A stretch of 64,000 nucleotides of DNA from NCBI RefSeq assembly GCF_050896395.1, contig NZ_JBPBBA010000015.1, forward strand, positions 13,663 to 77,662, read 5' to 3'. Origin of the DNA: Nioella aestuarii (GTDB taxonomy: Bacteria; Pseudomonadota; Alphaproteobacteria; Rhodobacterales; Rhodobacteraceae). Positions 43,473 to 51,665 of this stretch are shown here, piece by piece (position 1 is the stretch's first letter; each line of letters opens with the position of its first letter). The notes under the pieces are model-generated. The model searched no databases and had not been told where the DNA came from. It worked only from the letters and a program-made list of their open reading frames with translations. The position numbers were made by a program, and so were the translations under genes.

Positions 43473-44356
43473 CCGTCGCGGCCTTTGGGCAATCGCACCC
43501 GCAACCGCTTGATCCGGCGCGGATCGGCATCGACAATCTCGATTTCTGGTCCCGCAGGATGGGGAATGACTTCACCCCGCGCAGGCACCCGACCCGACAA
43601 CACGAAGACCAATCCGCCGAGCGTATCGATCTCTTCATCGTCAAGGCCTTCGGTCAGATCAACTCCGACTTCCTCCTCGAACTCGTCAAGCGGCGCCTTG
43701 GCCCGCGCCAGCCAGCAGCCCGGAGCTTCTTCAAGCCAGAGCTTGTCTTCCTCGACATCGTGCTCATCCTCGATTTCGCCGATGACCTGCTCGATCAGAT
43801 CTTCAAGCGTCACCAATCCGTCCACGCCACCATATTCATCTATCACAAGAGCCATATGGATCCGCTCGGTCTGCATCTTTTGCAGCATCACCCCGATCGG
43901 CATCGAAGGCGGCGCGAACAAAAGCGGGCGTAGCATTGGGCGCAGGTCGATGGCTTTTCCACCACCGTTGAAACCGTAAATCAGCGCCAGATCCTTTAGA
44001 TGCACGAGGCCAATCGGTGTATCCAGCGTCCCTTCATATACCGGCAAGCGGGTGTACCCGCTCTCGCGGAAGACCTTCACCAGATCCTCCAGGGCGATAT
44101 CGACCGCCACACCAGTAATCTCGGCGCGTGGCACAGCCACGTCATCCAGGCGCATACGCCGCAGGTTGTAGATCGAGATCGCCGCATGCGCTGCCGACCC
44201 GGCGGGAGGCGTCGGGTGAGCATTCGATTCAGATGGTTCGGAGGGCTGAGCGTTGCCAAAGAGCCGGGCCAAAAGGCCAGGTTTCTGGTCTGAACTTTCG
44301 TCCGCCTCCTGCGCGCCTTGCGCTGCGCTAGAGGAAGACTCGGGGGAGTCGTTCAT
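43469..44356 (-). CDS. CorC/HlyC family CBS-domain protein
   Basis: Cytoplasmic protein (295 aa) of the CorC (YbeX) type, without the N-terminal DUF21 membrane domain. Two CBS domains are visible (RMRLDDVAVPRAEITGV and YTRLPVYEGTLDTPIGLVHL; then LLFAPPSMPIGVMLQKM and MALVIDEYGGVDGLVTLEDL). A CorC_HlyC transporter-associated domain follows. The first 60 residues are Ser/Gln/Pro-rich and disordered. CorC has been linked to Mg/Co efflux; the exact role is unclear. It overlaps lnt by 4 nt. Confidence 0.88.
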   Translation of the reverse strand: MNDSPESSSSAAQGAQEADESSDQKPGLLARLFGNAQPSEPSESNAHPTPPAGSAAHAAISIYNLRRMRLDDVAVPRAEITGVAVDIALEDLVKVFRESGYTRLPVYEGTLDTPIGLVHLKDLALIYGFNGGGKAIDLRPMLRPLLFAPPSMPIGVMLQKMQTERIHMALVIDEYGGVDGLVTLEDLIEQVIGEIEDEHDVEEDKLWLEEAPGCWLARAKAPLDEFEEEVGVDLTEGLDDEEIDTLGGLVFVLSGRVPARGEVIPHPAGPEIEIVDADPRRIKRLRVRLPKGRDG

Positions 44357-44401
44357 GGATCCTTTCCAAGGACATATGCCGGGCCTGAAAACCCGTTGGC
44401 C

Positions 44402-44908
44402 CTAATATGGGTCAGGGATACCCATGGTTGCAAGGATACGCGTCTCGATTGCTTCCATATGGGCGGCATCGGGATCATTTATGTGATCAAAACCCAACAG
44501 ATGCAGGGTCGCATGTACAAGAAGATGACTGATATGGTCTTCTAGGGGCTTATTCTGGTCCGCCGCCTCGCGCGCACAGGTCTGAAAGGCAATCGCGATG
44601 TCTCCCAGCTCGTAGGGTGAACCCTGAGGGTCCGGCTTCGGCAATTCAGGTGTCTGACCAAGAGGAAGGTCGATTTCATCCGCTGGCCATGACAGGACAT
44701 TCGTCGGTTGCGCCTTGGCGCGAAAACCAGCGTTCAAATCCGCGATTCTGTCATCGTCGCAGGCGAGCAGGGCAATTTCGAAATGTTCCGGGACAAGCCC
44801 CAACCCTGTCAGCGCCGCACCGCAGGCCCGCTCTGCCAAAGCGTCAAGGTCCACAACATCCCAGTCGGGGGCTTCGACGATGACATCTACAAGTGAATGT
44901 TCCGTCAT
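44402..44908 (-). CDS. ybeY: endoribonuclease YbeY
   Basis: Metal-dependent rRNA maturation and ribosome quality-control RNase (168 aa). The zinc-binding HATLHLLGFDH (HxxxHxxxxxH) is near residue 140, and NVLSWPADE is also typical. The ATG at 44908 is preferred over a GTG at 44917. Between it and phoH lies an array of three hairpins. Gene order phoH-ybeY-corC-lnt is conserved. Confidence 0.93.
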   Translation of the reverse strand: MTEHSLVDVIVEAPDWDVVDLDALAERACGAALTGLGLVPEHFEIALLACDDDRIADLNAGFRAKAQPTNVLSWPADEIDLPLGQTPELPKPDPQGSPYELGDIAIAFQTCAREAADQNKPLEDHISHLLVHATLHLLGFDHINDPDAAHMEAIETRILATMGIPDPY

Positions 44909-44923
44909 CTGGCGCACCAGAAC

Positions 44924-45011
44924 GAAGAATTTTCCCGAAAATTCTTCCGACCCTCAAAAATCTTCAAGAAGATTTTTGCTGCGTTCGAAAAATCTTGGAT
45001 CAAGATTTTTC
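44924..45011. repeat. array of three AT-rich palindromes between phoH and ybeY
   Basis: There are three inverted repeats in 88 nt: 44924-44947 (11-nt arms, CC spacer), 44955-44978 (11-nt arms, AA spacer) and 44987-45011 (11-nt arms, GAT spacer). The GAAG/CTTC sequence lies at the ends of the first and the centre of the second. Array length and geometry match the 19.15-19.24 kb array. It starts 3 nt after the phoH stop and ends 16 nt before ybeY. Confidence 0.9.
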
Positions 45012-45013
45012 CC

Positions 45014-46042
45014 TCACCCGCGCGCTGCCGGATCGTCGGCATCATAGGCTTCGATGATCTTCGCTACCATCGGATGACGCACGACATCCTTGGCGGTGAA
45101 GTAGTTGAAGCTGATGCCTTTGATCCCTTCGAGAATGCGCTCAGCTTCTCTCAGCCCGCTGGTCACGCCCCTTGGCAAGTCAACCTGACTGCGGTCACCG
45201 GTAATGACCATGCGGCTACCTTGCCCAAGCCGGGTCAGGAACATCTTCATCTGCATGCCAGTCGCATTCTGAGCTTCATCCAGAACCACATAGGCATTGG
45301 ACAGCGTTCGTCCGCGCATGAAGGCCAGTGGCGCAATTTCGATGCGCTTTTCTTCGATCAGCTTGGCCAGTTGCTTGCCCGGCAGAAAATCGTTCAGCGC
45401 GTCGTAAAGCGGCTGCATGTAGGGATCGACCTTGTCCTTCATGTCCCCGGGCAGGTAGCCGAGCTTTTCGCCCGCTTCCACCGCCGGGCGGCTGAGGATG
45501 ATCCGGTCAACATGGCCGTTGATCATCTGGTTCACGGCCACAGCCACCGCAAGATAGGTCTTACCAGTGCCCGCCGGTCCGATTCCGAAGGCCAGTTCAT
45601 GGGTGAAGAGAGCCTTGACATATTCTTGCTGTGCCTTGGTGCGCGGCTCTACCGTTTTCTTGCGGGTCTTGATCTCCAGGTCACCGGTCTGGAACATCTC
45701 CATCTGGTCGCCATCGCGCGCGCCTGTTCCTTCGTCCGAATTCCCTAGCCGCACGACTGCGTCAATATCTCCGGGCTCGATCGAGCGCCCCGACTCAGCC
45801 CGTTTGTAGAGCGTTTCCAGGGCCTTCGCGGCGTCGTCCCGAGCGCCGCCATGAACAGCCAGTGCATTGCCTCTGCGAACGATCTGCACGTCCAATAGAT
45901 GCTCTATCTGCGCAATATTGCGGTCAAACTCGCCGCAAAGCTCGATCAGCAGTCGATTTTCAGGGAATTCTAGAACGCGCTCCAAAGGGGCGTCTGCGGG
46001 CGGAGGAGGCAGCGTGGTTGTCGCCAATGGGGTCTCCAGCAT
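45014..46042 (-). CDS. phoH: PhoH-like ATPase
   Basis: YbeZ/PhoH-type ATPase (342 aa), partner of YbeY in RNA metabolism. The P-loop is GPAGTGKTYLAVAVAV (about residues 160-175), Walker B is VVLDEAQNAT, and GDRSQVDLPRG is the sensor-like motif. An N-terminal KH-like region is present before residue 100. The ATG at 46042 is chosen as the likely start. It is the first gene of the ybeZ-ybeY-corC-lnt run. Two unrelated genes separate it from miaB. Confidence 0.93.
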   Translation of the reverse strand: MLETPLATTTLPPPPADAPLERVLEFPENRLLIELCGEFDRNIAQIEHLLDVQIVRRGNALAVHGGARDDAAKALETLYKRAESGRSIEPGDIDAVVRLGNSDEGTGARDGDQMEMFQTGDLEIKTRKKTVEPRTKAQQEYVKALFTHELAFGIGPAGTGKTYLAVAVAVNQMINGHVDRIILSRPAVEAGEKLGYLPGDMKDKVDPYMQPLYDALNDFLPGKQLAKLIEEKRIEIAPLAFMRGRTLSNAYVVLDEAQNATGMQMKMFLTRLGQGSRMVITGDRSQVDLPRGVTSGLREAERILEGIKGISFNYFTAKDVVRHPMVAKIIEAYDADDPAARG

Positions 46043-46146
46043 CGAGGTTGTGGAACCAGTGTGGCAACAGAGCGGGGCCAACGCAACCACTTGTGGGCGG
46101 TTGGGCGAGATTTCCCCATATCGTGATGAATTGTTCCGCAGAATGA

Positions 46147-46176
46147 AAAGGGGCGGTGCCGATCAGACACCGCCCG
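46147..46176 (-). terminator. terminator of the lipoprotein/OmpA pair
   Basis: On the minus strand GGGCGGTG and CACCGCCC pair around a 9-nt loop and are followed by CTTTTC, about 20 nt after the stop at 46197. Confidence 0.8.
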
Positions 46177-46196
46177 TTTTCTACAGATGCGATCTA

Positions 46197-46562
46197 TTAT
46201 CGCCGGTTGGGTACCCAGTCTCGGATACCGGCGGCACCTGCCCCGGCATCGCCAACAATAGAGCCCGGCGGTGCAATCGGGGTACAGACAGGCAAGCCAG
46301 TGACAGGGTCGCGGCGCGGGTCGATGTATCCCTCCAGGCCGTCATCGACGATCCAGTGCTGACACCCGTCCGGGTCCACCCAAATTCCGGCTTCCAGCTG
46401 TGTGAGGCTGCCTGCGTCGCGGCCCCGGTCATGTGCAATAGCATGCACCGGCGCAGGGTCGTTGGTGGGGGACACACCTTCGATCGTCTCGATACAGCCT
46501 GTCAGCACCAGGGCCGAGGCGAGCAGGGCAGACAGTTTCAGCGGTTTCAAAACACTCGTCAT
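46197..46562 (-). CDS. lipoprotein with GIWxDPDGC motif
   Basis: Predicted lipoprotein of 121 aa. The signal peptide has a lipobox LVLTGC (Cys near residue 22). The central domain reads LEAGIWVDPDGCQHWIVDDG followed by LEGYIDPRRDPVTG and PVC, which matches a segment of the upstream OmpA protein. The C-terminus is Gly/Ala-rich. Domain function is unknown. It starts 6 nt after the OmpA gene and they probably form one transcript. Confidence 0.75.
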   Translation of the reverse strand: MTSVLKPLKLSALLASALVLTGCIETIEGVSPTNDPAPVHAIAHDRGRDAGSLTQLEAGIWVDPDGCQHWIVDDGLEGYIDPRRDPVTGLPVCTPIAPPGSIVGDAGAGAAGIRDWVPNRR

Positions 46563-46567
46563 CTCGG

Positions 46568-47140
46568 TCACCTGTAGCACACGATTTCAACACGGCGGTT
46601 CTGCTGCATATTGGCAGCGCTGGTGTTCGGCACCCGCGGACGCCGTTCCCCATAGCCGATTTCGCGAGCCACGCGCGCCCCGACCGAGCGGGCCACAGCA
46701 GCGACAGACGCGGCGCGGCGCTGCGAGAGGCCCATATTGTATTCATCCGAGGCGCGGCTGTCGGTATGTCCGTAGATCGCGTAGGCAAAGGCCCCGGCGG
46801 AGCTAAAGAACTGTTCCAGATGCGCCCGCCCCGCTGCCGTTAGACGCGAACTGTCGGTCGCAAAAAGCGTATCGGTATTTGCAACGGCGCAGGTGTTCAT
46901 CTCCATACAGACCGGCATACCGTTTTCGGGGTTCACCCGGCTGGTCATGTAACCTTCGACACCGCCATCTGCGACCCAGTGCATACACCCATCGGGGTCG
47001 ATCCAGATCCCGGGCTCAATCGAGCCCGTTATCGCTCCGCCACTTTGGGCAGAGGCCACACCCGGTAGGGTCAACACTGAAACGAAGGCCACCAAAGCAG
47101 CCAGAAACACCGATCTCAAACCTGGACTTAAAACGCGCAT
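46568..47140 (-). CDS. OmpA-family protein with GIWxDPDGC domain
   Basis: Exported protein of 190 aa with a signal peptide ending near GVASAQ. A cysteine-containing domain follows (IEPGIWIDPDGCMHWVADGG, then VEGYMTSRVNPENGMPVC). The C-terminal OmpA/peptidoglycan-binding domain has AIYGHTDSRASDEYN and LSQRRAASVAAVARS, with ERRPRVPNTSAAN and QQNRRVEIV at the end. It should bind cell-wall peptidoglycan. AAAGGGGG lies 11 nt before the ATG at 47140. The gene and the following lipoprotein share the unusual GIWxDPDGC domain. Confidence 0.82.
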   Translation of the reverse strand: MRVLSPGLRSVFLAALVAFVSVLTLPGVASAQSGGAITGSIEPGIWIDPDGCMHWVADGGVEGYMTSRVNPENGMPVCMEMNTCAVANTDTLFATDSSRLTAAGRAHLEQFFSSAGAFAYAIYGHTDSRASDEYNMGLSQRRAASVAAVARSVGARVAREIGYGERRPRVPNTSAANMQQNRRVEIVCYR

Positions 47141-47590
47141 CACCGCGACACCCCCTTTGGTTACCTTTACACATTCCCTTGGCGTGGCAGCGCCGGCTGG
47201 GAAAAGCCTATTTATTCGCAACAGTTTATCAATCCGCCGGTGTTTGGGAAGTCTGAAAAACGCCTGACCGGCGCTGTCAGACCGGAAACTTACCCGAATC
47301 AATCCCGTGCTTTGCTTGCCTCCAATCTGGCGAAATTTAGGCGGGAATGGGTTAACGGTGCGAAAACTGGCAGTGGTTGTTGCCCTGGCAAAGACAGTGT
47401 TGTCATGACCCTGGCACCGTTTCCCCTTTTGATCCCTTTCGCCTGATCGCCTTCACAGACCTTAACCGTTCGTTAAACTCTGGCGCATGAGTGGGGACGG
47501 ATGGCCAGGTGAGAGCCATTCGAACCATTTCCCGGCCGAGCAGTGTGTTGGTTTCGCCCGTCTCAGGGCATGTAAAAAGGATTGGGGGAA
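47141..47590. other. 450-nt divergent intergenic region with a CtrA-like site
   Basis: This region lies between the ompA-like gene (minus) and a His-rich secreted protein (plus), so it should hold two promoters. It contains TTAA-N7-TTAA at 47462-47476 and a further GTTAACGG half-site near 47352. No coding frame is convincing. Confidence 0.5.
47462..47476 (+). promoter_or_regulatory. candidate CtrA-binding site
   Basis: TTAACCGTTCGTTAA fits the alphaproteobacterial CtrA consensus TTAA-N7-TTAA. It lies 115 nt upstream of the His-rich gene at 47591. Confidence 0.4.
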
Positions 47591-47980
47591 ATGAAAGCTA
47601 CACGCAAATCCCTTGCGGCAGTTGCCGCTTTGTTACTGTCATCCAGCCCGCTTGTGGCAGATGGCTATCACGAACATGGCCACGGCCATTGGCATGGCAA
47701 TGACGGACATGCGCATGAAAATGTGCAGGTTCAGCGGATCACCGTTACGATCAGCTGTTTCCGCGGCCCGTGGCAGGAGGTGATCTGGGACCGCCCAGAA
47801 CCGGTCTTCGTCGATAGCCTTGTTGCGGCTGGCTATACCTTCCCCGAGGCACATGCGATCTCGGAACGGGTTTGTCGCGACATCGACGGGGTCGATGACC
47901 CCGGCCACAGTCAGGCGGTTCTGGCGCAGATCTTCAGGGAGTCACCGCCGCACGCCTCGCATCGGCATTTGCAGAACTAA
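47591..47980 (+). CDS. secreted His-rich protein of unknown function
   Basis: Exported protein of 129 aa with a signal peptide ending near PLVADG. A His-rich stretch (YHEHGHGHWHGNDGHAHEN) lies immediately after it and is likely to bind metal ions such as zinc, copper or nickel. Then comes a small domain with two Cys (ISCFRGPWQEVIWDRPEP and ISERVCRDIDGV) that may pair. GGGGGAA precedes the ATG. I do not recognise the family. It faces a possible CtrA site. Confidence 0.65.
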   Translation: MKATRKSLAAVAALLLSSSPLVADGYHEHGHGHWHGNDGHAHENVQVQRITVTISCFRGPWQEVIWDRPEPVFVDSLVAAGYTFPEAHAISERVCRDIDGVDDPGHSQAVLAQIFRESPPHASHRHLQN

Positions 47981-48023
47981 ACGCATGGCGGGGCGCTTAT
48001 ACCGCCCTGCCATGTCACCAAGC

Positions 48024-49349
48024 TCAGTCGGTGATCAGCTGTCCGGCCAATGAATTCGGCCCGCTTTCGATGATCCGAACCTTTTCGATCTGGCCAAGCA
48101 AATGCTCGGGCGCCAATGCGTGGACCGCGTGCAGATACTCGGACTTGCCGACCAACTGGCCGTCCAGCCGACCACGCTTTTCGAACAGAACCGACACTTC
48201 GCGCCCGACCATGCCATCCTGTGCAGCACGCTGCTGTTTGGTCAAAAGCGCCTGTAGCCGCTGCAACCTCTCATCCGCTACAGCGGCCTCGACCGGGGTT
48301 TTTTCGGCAGCCGGGGTTCCGGGACGGGCAGAGTATTTGAACGAGTACGCCTGCCCGTATCCGACGGCTTCCACCAGGTCCATGGTGGCCTGAAAATCGT
48401 CATCCGTTTCACCGGGAAAGCCAACAATGAAGTCGCCCGACAACAGCAAATCGGGGCGCGCAGCGCGGATGCGGGCAATCAGCCGGATATAGTCGGCAGC
48501 CGTATGCTTGCGGTTCATCGCCTTGAGGATGCGGTCCGATCCCGACTGAACGGGCAAATGCAGATAGGGCATCAGCTTGTCGCAATCGCCATGGGCGGCG
48601 ATCAGGTCGTCTTCCATGTCATTGGGATGGGACGTGGTGAAGCGAATCCGGTCTAGCCCGTCGATCTTCGCCATCTCGCGAATGAGCCGCGCCAATCCCC
48701 ATTCCCCGTCGGGACCCTCCCCGTGATAGGCATTCACGTTCTGGCCCAGAAGGGTGATCTCACGCACCCCGCGCTCAACCAACTCGTTCGCCTCGCGCAG
48801 CAGACGCTCGGCGGGACGGCTCACCTCGGCCCCGCGGGTGTAGGGCACCACGCAGAAGGCACAGAACTTGTCGCATCCCTCCTGCACGGTCAGAAACGCC
48901 GTGGGACCGCGCTTGGGCTTTCGCGCCTTTGGCAGATGCAGGAACTTGTCCTCTTCCGGGAAATCTGTGTCGAGCGCCTTTTCCCCCTGGGCCACGGCCC
49001 GAGCCATGGCAGGGAGGCGGTGATAGGTCTGCGGGCCGACCACCAGATCCACCATCGGCTGACGGCGCATGATCTCTTCGCCCTCGGCCTGTGCCACGCA
49101 GCCCGCAACGCCGATCTTAAGATCGGGATTGGCCTCGCGCATGGGCTTCATCCGGCCAAGCTCGGAATAGACCTTTTCGGCCGCCTTCTCACGGATATGG
49201 CAGGTGTTCAGCAGGATCATGTCCGCCTCTTCCGCGGTCTGCACCTGCACATAGCCTTCGGACCCGAGCGCCTCTGCCATGCGTTCGGAATCGTAGACGT
49301 TCATCTGGCAGCCATAGGTCTTGACGAACAGCTTCTTGGGCGCGGACAT
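48024..49349 (-). CDS. miaB: tRNA-2-methylthio-N6-dimethylallyladenosine synthase
   Basis: Radical-SAM methylthiotransferase that modifies A37 of tRNAs reading U-starting codons (441 aa). The N-terminal domain has KTYGCQMNVYDSERM and AAEKVYSELGRM with its [4Fe-4S] Cys residues. The radical-SAM CxxxCxxC is GCDKFCAFCVVPYTRG near residue 155. VTLLGQNVNAYHG-type (TLLGQNVNAYHGEG) and DFIVGFPGETDDDF follow, with a C-terminal TRAM domain. It sits near phoH-ybeY as in many bacteria but is separated from phoH by three accessory genes. Confidence 0.96.
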   Translation of the reverse strand: MSAPKKLFVKTYGCQMNVYDSERMAEALGSEGYVQVQTAEEADMILLNTCHIREKAAEKVYSELGRMKPMREANPDLKIGVAGCVAQAEGEEIMRRQPMVDLVVGPQTYHRLPAMARAVAQGEKALDTDFPEEDKFLHLPKARKPKRGPTAFLTVQEGCDKFCAFCVVPYTRGAEVSRPAERLLREANELVERGVREITLLGQNVNAYHGEGPDGEWGLARLIREMAKIDGLDRIRFTTSHPNDMEDDLIAAHGDCDKLMPYLHLPVQSGSDRILKAMNRKHTAADYIRLIARIRAARPDLLLSGDFIVGFPGETDDDFQATMDLVEAVGYGQAYSFKYSARPGTPAAEKTPVEAAVADERLQRLQALLTKQQRAAQDGMVGREVSVLFEKRGRLDGQLVGKSEYLHAVHALAPEHLLGQIEKVRIIESGPNSLAGQLITD

Positions 49350-49487
49350 AGGGTGGGCTCCTGTCGGGTTTCAGGCCGCATGTATCGCATGCGACCCGCT
49401 GCTTCAATCCGGCCGGCGTGAGGCGTTTGCAAAATCGCAACCCTGAGGGCAGAGTATGCGCGGGCAGCAAGAACCGGAAACCGGCAA

Positions 49488-50360
49488 ATGAACCATTCGT
49501 CCCTGGACCATTTCAAACGCCATGCCATAAGCACCCCCCTTGGCAAGGGCCCCTTTGCGATTGTCATCGCGGAGGACGCGACCGAGCTTGCCTCGACGCT
49601 GGATCACGTGACCCATTTGGGCTTTCGCCGGATTTTCCTTTTGCTGCCCGAGGATGTGGAGCTGCCCGAAACCTTGGCCGATCCTGATATCATCGACACG
49701 ATCCGCCATCCCACCCGCCAACCCGGCACTGCGCAAACCATCGTCAATGCGCTCATCAAGCTGGTTCCGGGGGAATGGATTCACTACTGCTATAACGCGG
49801 AATACCTGTTCTTCCCATTCTGCGAACAGCGCCGGGTGGGTGAGGCACTGGCCTTTGTCACCGAAGAACGGCGCAATACGATCCTGGGTTATGTTGTCGA
49901 CCTCTATGCCGAGGATCTGTCCAGATGCCCGAACGCGGTGTCGCTGGAAAACGCTCATCTCGACAGTTCGGGCTACTACGCTGAAACCCGGCGCAACGAT
50001 AACGACGACGTGCTGGACCGGCAGCTCAATTTCTATGGCGGGCTGCGCTGGAGGTTCGAGGAACATGTTCCCGAAGCCAAACGCCGTATCGACCGGCCCG
50101 CGCTGTTTCAGGCCGTTGAAGGGTTGAGCCTGCGCGAGGACAACACCCTGTCTATCGAGGAAATGAACACCTATTCCTGCCCGTGGCACCATTCCATGTC
50201 AGCCGCGATCTGTTCTTTCAGGGTCGCCAAGGCCCTGCGCACCAACCCCGGTTCACGCCATGACGTGGACAATTTCCGCTGGCACAAGTCGACGCGGTTC
50301 TACTGGTCTTCACGGCAGCTGATGGAACTGGGTCTGATGGAACCGGGGCAGTGGTTTTGA
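49488..50360 (+). CDS. conserved protein of unknown function, possibly glycosyltransferase-like
   Basis: Protein of 290 aa. A Rossmann-like start (FAIVIAEDATELASTLDHV) is followed by IFLLLPEDVE, then EWIHYCYNAEYLFFPFCEQR in the middle and MNTYSCPWHHSMSAAICSFR towards the end. The last segments are typical of a group of roseobacter proteins distantly like family 2 glycosyltransferases; no acceptor or donor can be named. No signal peptide or membrane helix is visible. It is divergent from miaB with 138 nt between. Confidence 0.5.
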   Translation: MNHSSLDHFKRHAISTPLGKGPFAIVIAEDATELASTLDHVTHLGFRRIFLLLPEDVELPETLADPDIIDTIRHPTRQPGTAQTIVNALIKLVPGEWIHYCYNAEYLFFPFCEQRRVGEALAFVTEERRNTILGYVVDLYAEDLSRCPNAVSLENAHLDSSGYYAETRRNDNDDVLDRQLNFYGGLRWRFEEHVPEAKRRIDRPALFQAVEGLSLREDNTLSIEEMNTYSCPWHHSMSAAICSFRVAKALRTNPGSRHDVDNFRWHKSTRFYWSSRQLMELGLMEPGQWF

Positions 50361-50366
50361 AGGCAG

Positions 50367-50963
50367 CTACAGTCTGCCGGACTTGGCCCAGGCAATAGCA
50401 TCCTCCAACCTGTCGTCGCCCCAGAAAACCTCGCCTCCCACGACGAAGCTGGGGGATCCAAACACCCCGAGTGCCATTGCCTGCGCCGTGTCACGCGCCA
50501 ACGCATCCACGATCCGCTCCGATTGTGCGGACTCCAGAACCCGCGCGGGGTCCTGTCCGATTTCAGCAAGGCTGTCGGACAGATTGGGGTCCTCGCCCGC
50601 AGGCTGGCCCGCTTCGAACCATCGCCGATATGTTGCCTGCGTGTAAGCTTCGCCCCAGCCCTCCTCGGCCCCGAGCAACGCCACCTGATTGGCCAGAACC
50701 AGACCGGGCAGCGGATAGGGCGCGGGAAGCTTCGGGTGAAGACCGTAGCGGGGGGCGCGGCGTTCGATATCCCGCCACATATACGCGGTCTTCACAGGCT
50801 TGTCCTTGAAGGGAATGTTGTTCTGTTCCACCATCACGTGGCGAACGTTGAACGGTCGCCAGCGAATGTCGACACCTTCCCGTCGGGCGACTTCGGGAAG
50901 TCGCAAGATGGTCAGGTAGCTATAGGTGCTCCCTATGGAGTACCAGAAATCTATTTGTGTCAT
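50367..50963 (-). CDS. 2-hydroxychromene-2-carboxylate isomerase/DsbA-family protein
   Basis: Thioredoxin-like DsbA-family protein (198 aa) of the HCCA isomerase/kappa-class GST type. FWYSIGSTYSYLT (about 6-18) carries the Ser where thioredoxins have Cys, and VNQVALLGAEEGWG-like (LANQVALLGAEEGW) follows. FGSPSFVVGGEVFWGDDRL near the end is the conserved cis-Pro and C-terminal motif. HCCA isomerases act in naphthalene-type degradation, but no such pathway is near; glutathione-linked isomerase activity is possible. It is convergent with the preceding gene with a 6-nt gap. Confidence 0.8.
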   Translation of the reverse strand: MTQIDFWYSIGSTYSYLTILRLPEVARREGVDIRWRPFNVRHVMVEQNNIPFKDKPVKTAYMWRDIERRAPRYGLHPKLPAPYPLPGLVLANQVALLGAEEGWGEAYTQATYRRWFEAGQPAGEDPNLSDSLAEIGQDPARVLESAQSERIVDALARDTAQAMALGVFGSPSFVVGGEVFWGDDRLEDAIAWAKSGRL

Positions 50964-51019
50964 CGGGCCTCTCCACGCTGCAACATGTTAAATAGCTTAG
51001 CCTAAATTGCCCAAAACAC

Positions 51020-51047
51020 AAAAAAGCGCGGCCCCGAGGGACCGCGC
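51020..51047 (-). terminator. terminator of the Hsp20 gene
   Basis: On the minus strand GCGCGGTCCC and GGGGCCGCGC pair (one G-U) with a tight loop, followed by TTTTTT; it lies about 30 nt after the stop. Confidence 0.88.
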
Positions 51048-51078
51048 CAGGTTCAACGAAGGGATGCCTGACGGGAAA

Positions 51079-51537
51079 TCAGGCAGGTTCACCCTCGATC
51101 GCCGGAACCCCGGCGTCAGAGGTGATCGCGATGCGGCGCGGTTTCAGCGCCTCGGGCACTTCGCGCACAAGGTCGATATGCAACATGCCGTTTTCATGGG
51201 TCGCGGCAGTGACCTTCACATGGTCTGCAAGCGTAAAGCGCTTCTCAAAAGCGCGGGTGGCGATGCCGCGATGCAGATAGGTGCGCGCGGTTTCGTCCTT
51301 TTCCTTGCGGGCCGCAACCACGAGCGCATTCTCGCGCTGCTCGACGCTCAGCTCATCGCCGGTAAAGCCAGCGACAGCGACAGAGATGCGATAGGCATTC
51401 TCGTCGATTTTCTCGATATTGTAGGGCGGATAAGTGCTGGTGCCGACATCCTGCGTCATCACTCGATCGAGCATATCTGCGACGCGGTCAAAACCGACGG
51501 AAGCACGGAAAAGCGGGGAAAAATCTTGGGTTCTCAT
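51079..51537 (-). CDS. small heat-shock protein Hsp20/IbpA
   Basis: ATP-independent chaperone (152 aa) that holds unfolded proteins. The alpha-crystallin domain runs from about YPPYNIEKIDENAYRISVAV to AATHENGMLHIDLVREVP. The diagnostic GMLHIDL (equivalent to GvLtI) closes it. RTYLHRGIATRAFEKRF is the usual IbpA-type loop. A terminator follows. I looked for a heat-shock sigma promoter upstream and did not find a clear one. Confidence 0.9.
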   Translation of the reverse strand: MRTQDFSPLFRASVGFDRVADMLDRVMTQDVGTSTYPPYNIEKIDENAYRISVAVAGFTGDELSVEQRENALVVAARKEKDETARTYLHRGIATRAFEKRFTLADHVKVTAATHENGMLHIDLVREVPEALKPRRIAITSDAGVPAIEGEPA

Positions 51538-51665
51538 GGGGTCATCCTCTTCTTTGAGCGATACCTGACTGTATGGGCGATCTGATGAGACCCGCCCGGG
51601 TGAAACATCCGGCCCCTGTCGCGGGCACCGGATAGATCAAGATTTGGGATGCGATCCCGCCCGCT

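Noticed and set aside
44924..45011. Tandem rho-independent terminators
   Set aside because: Hairpins lack U tracts and lie between genes of a conserved operon, where termination would cut off ybeY.
51538..51665. Heat-shock (sigma-32) promoter for the Hsp20 gene
   Set aside because: CCCAT-like bases occur, but no matching CTTGAA at the right distance.
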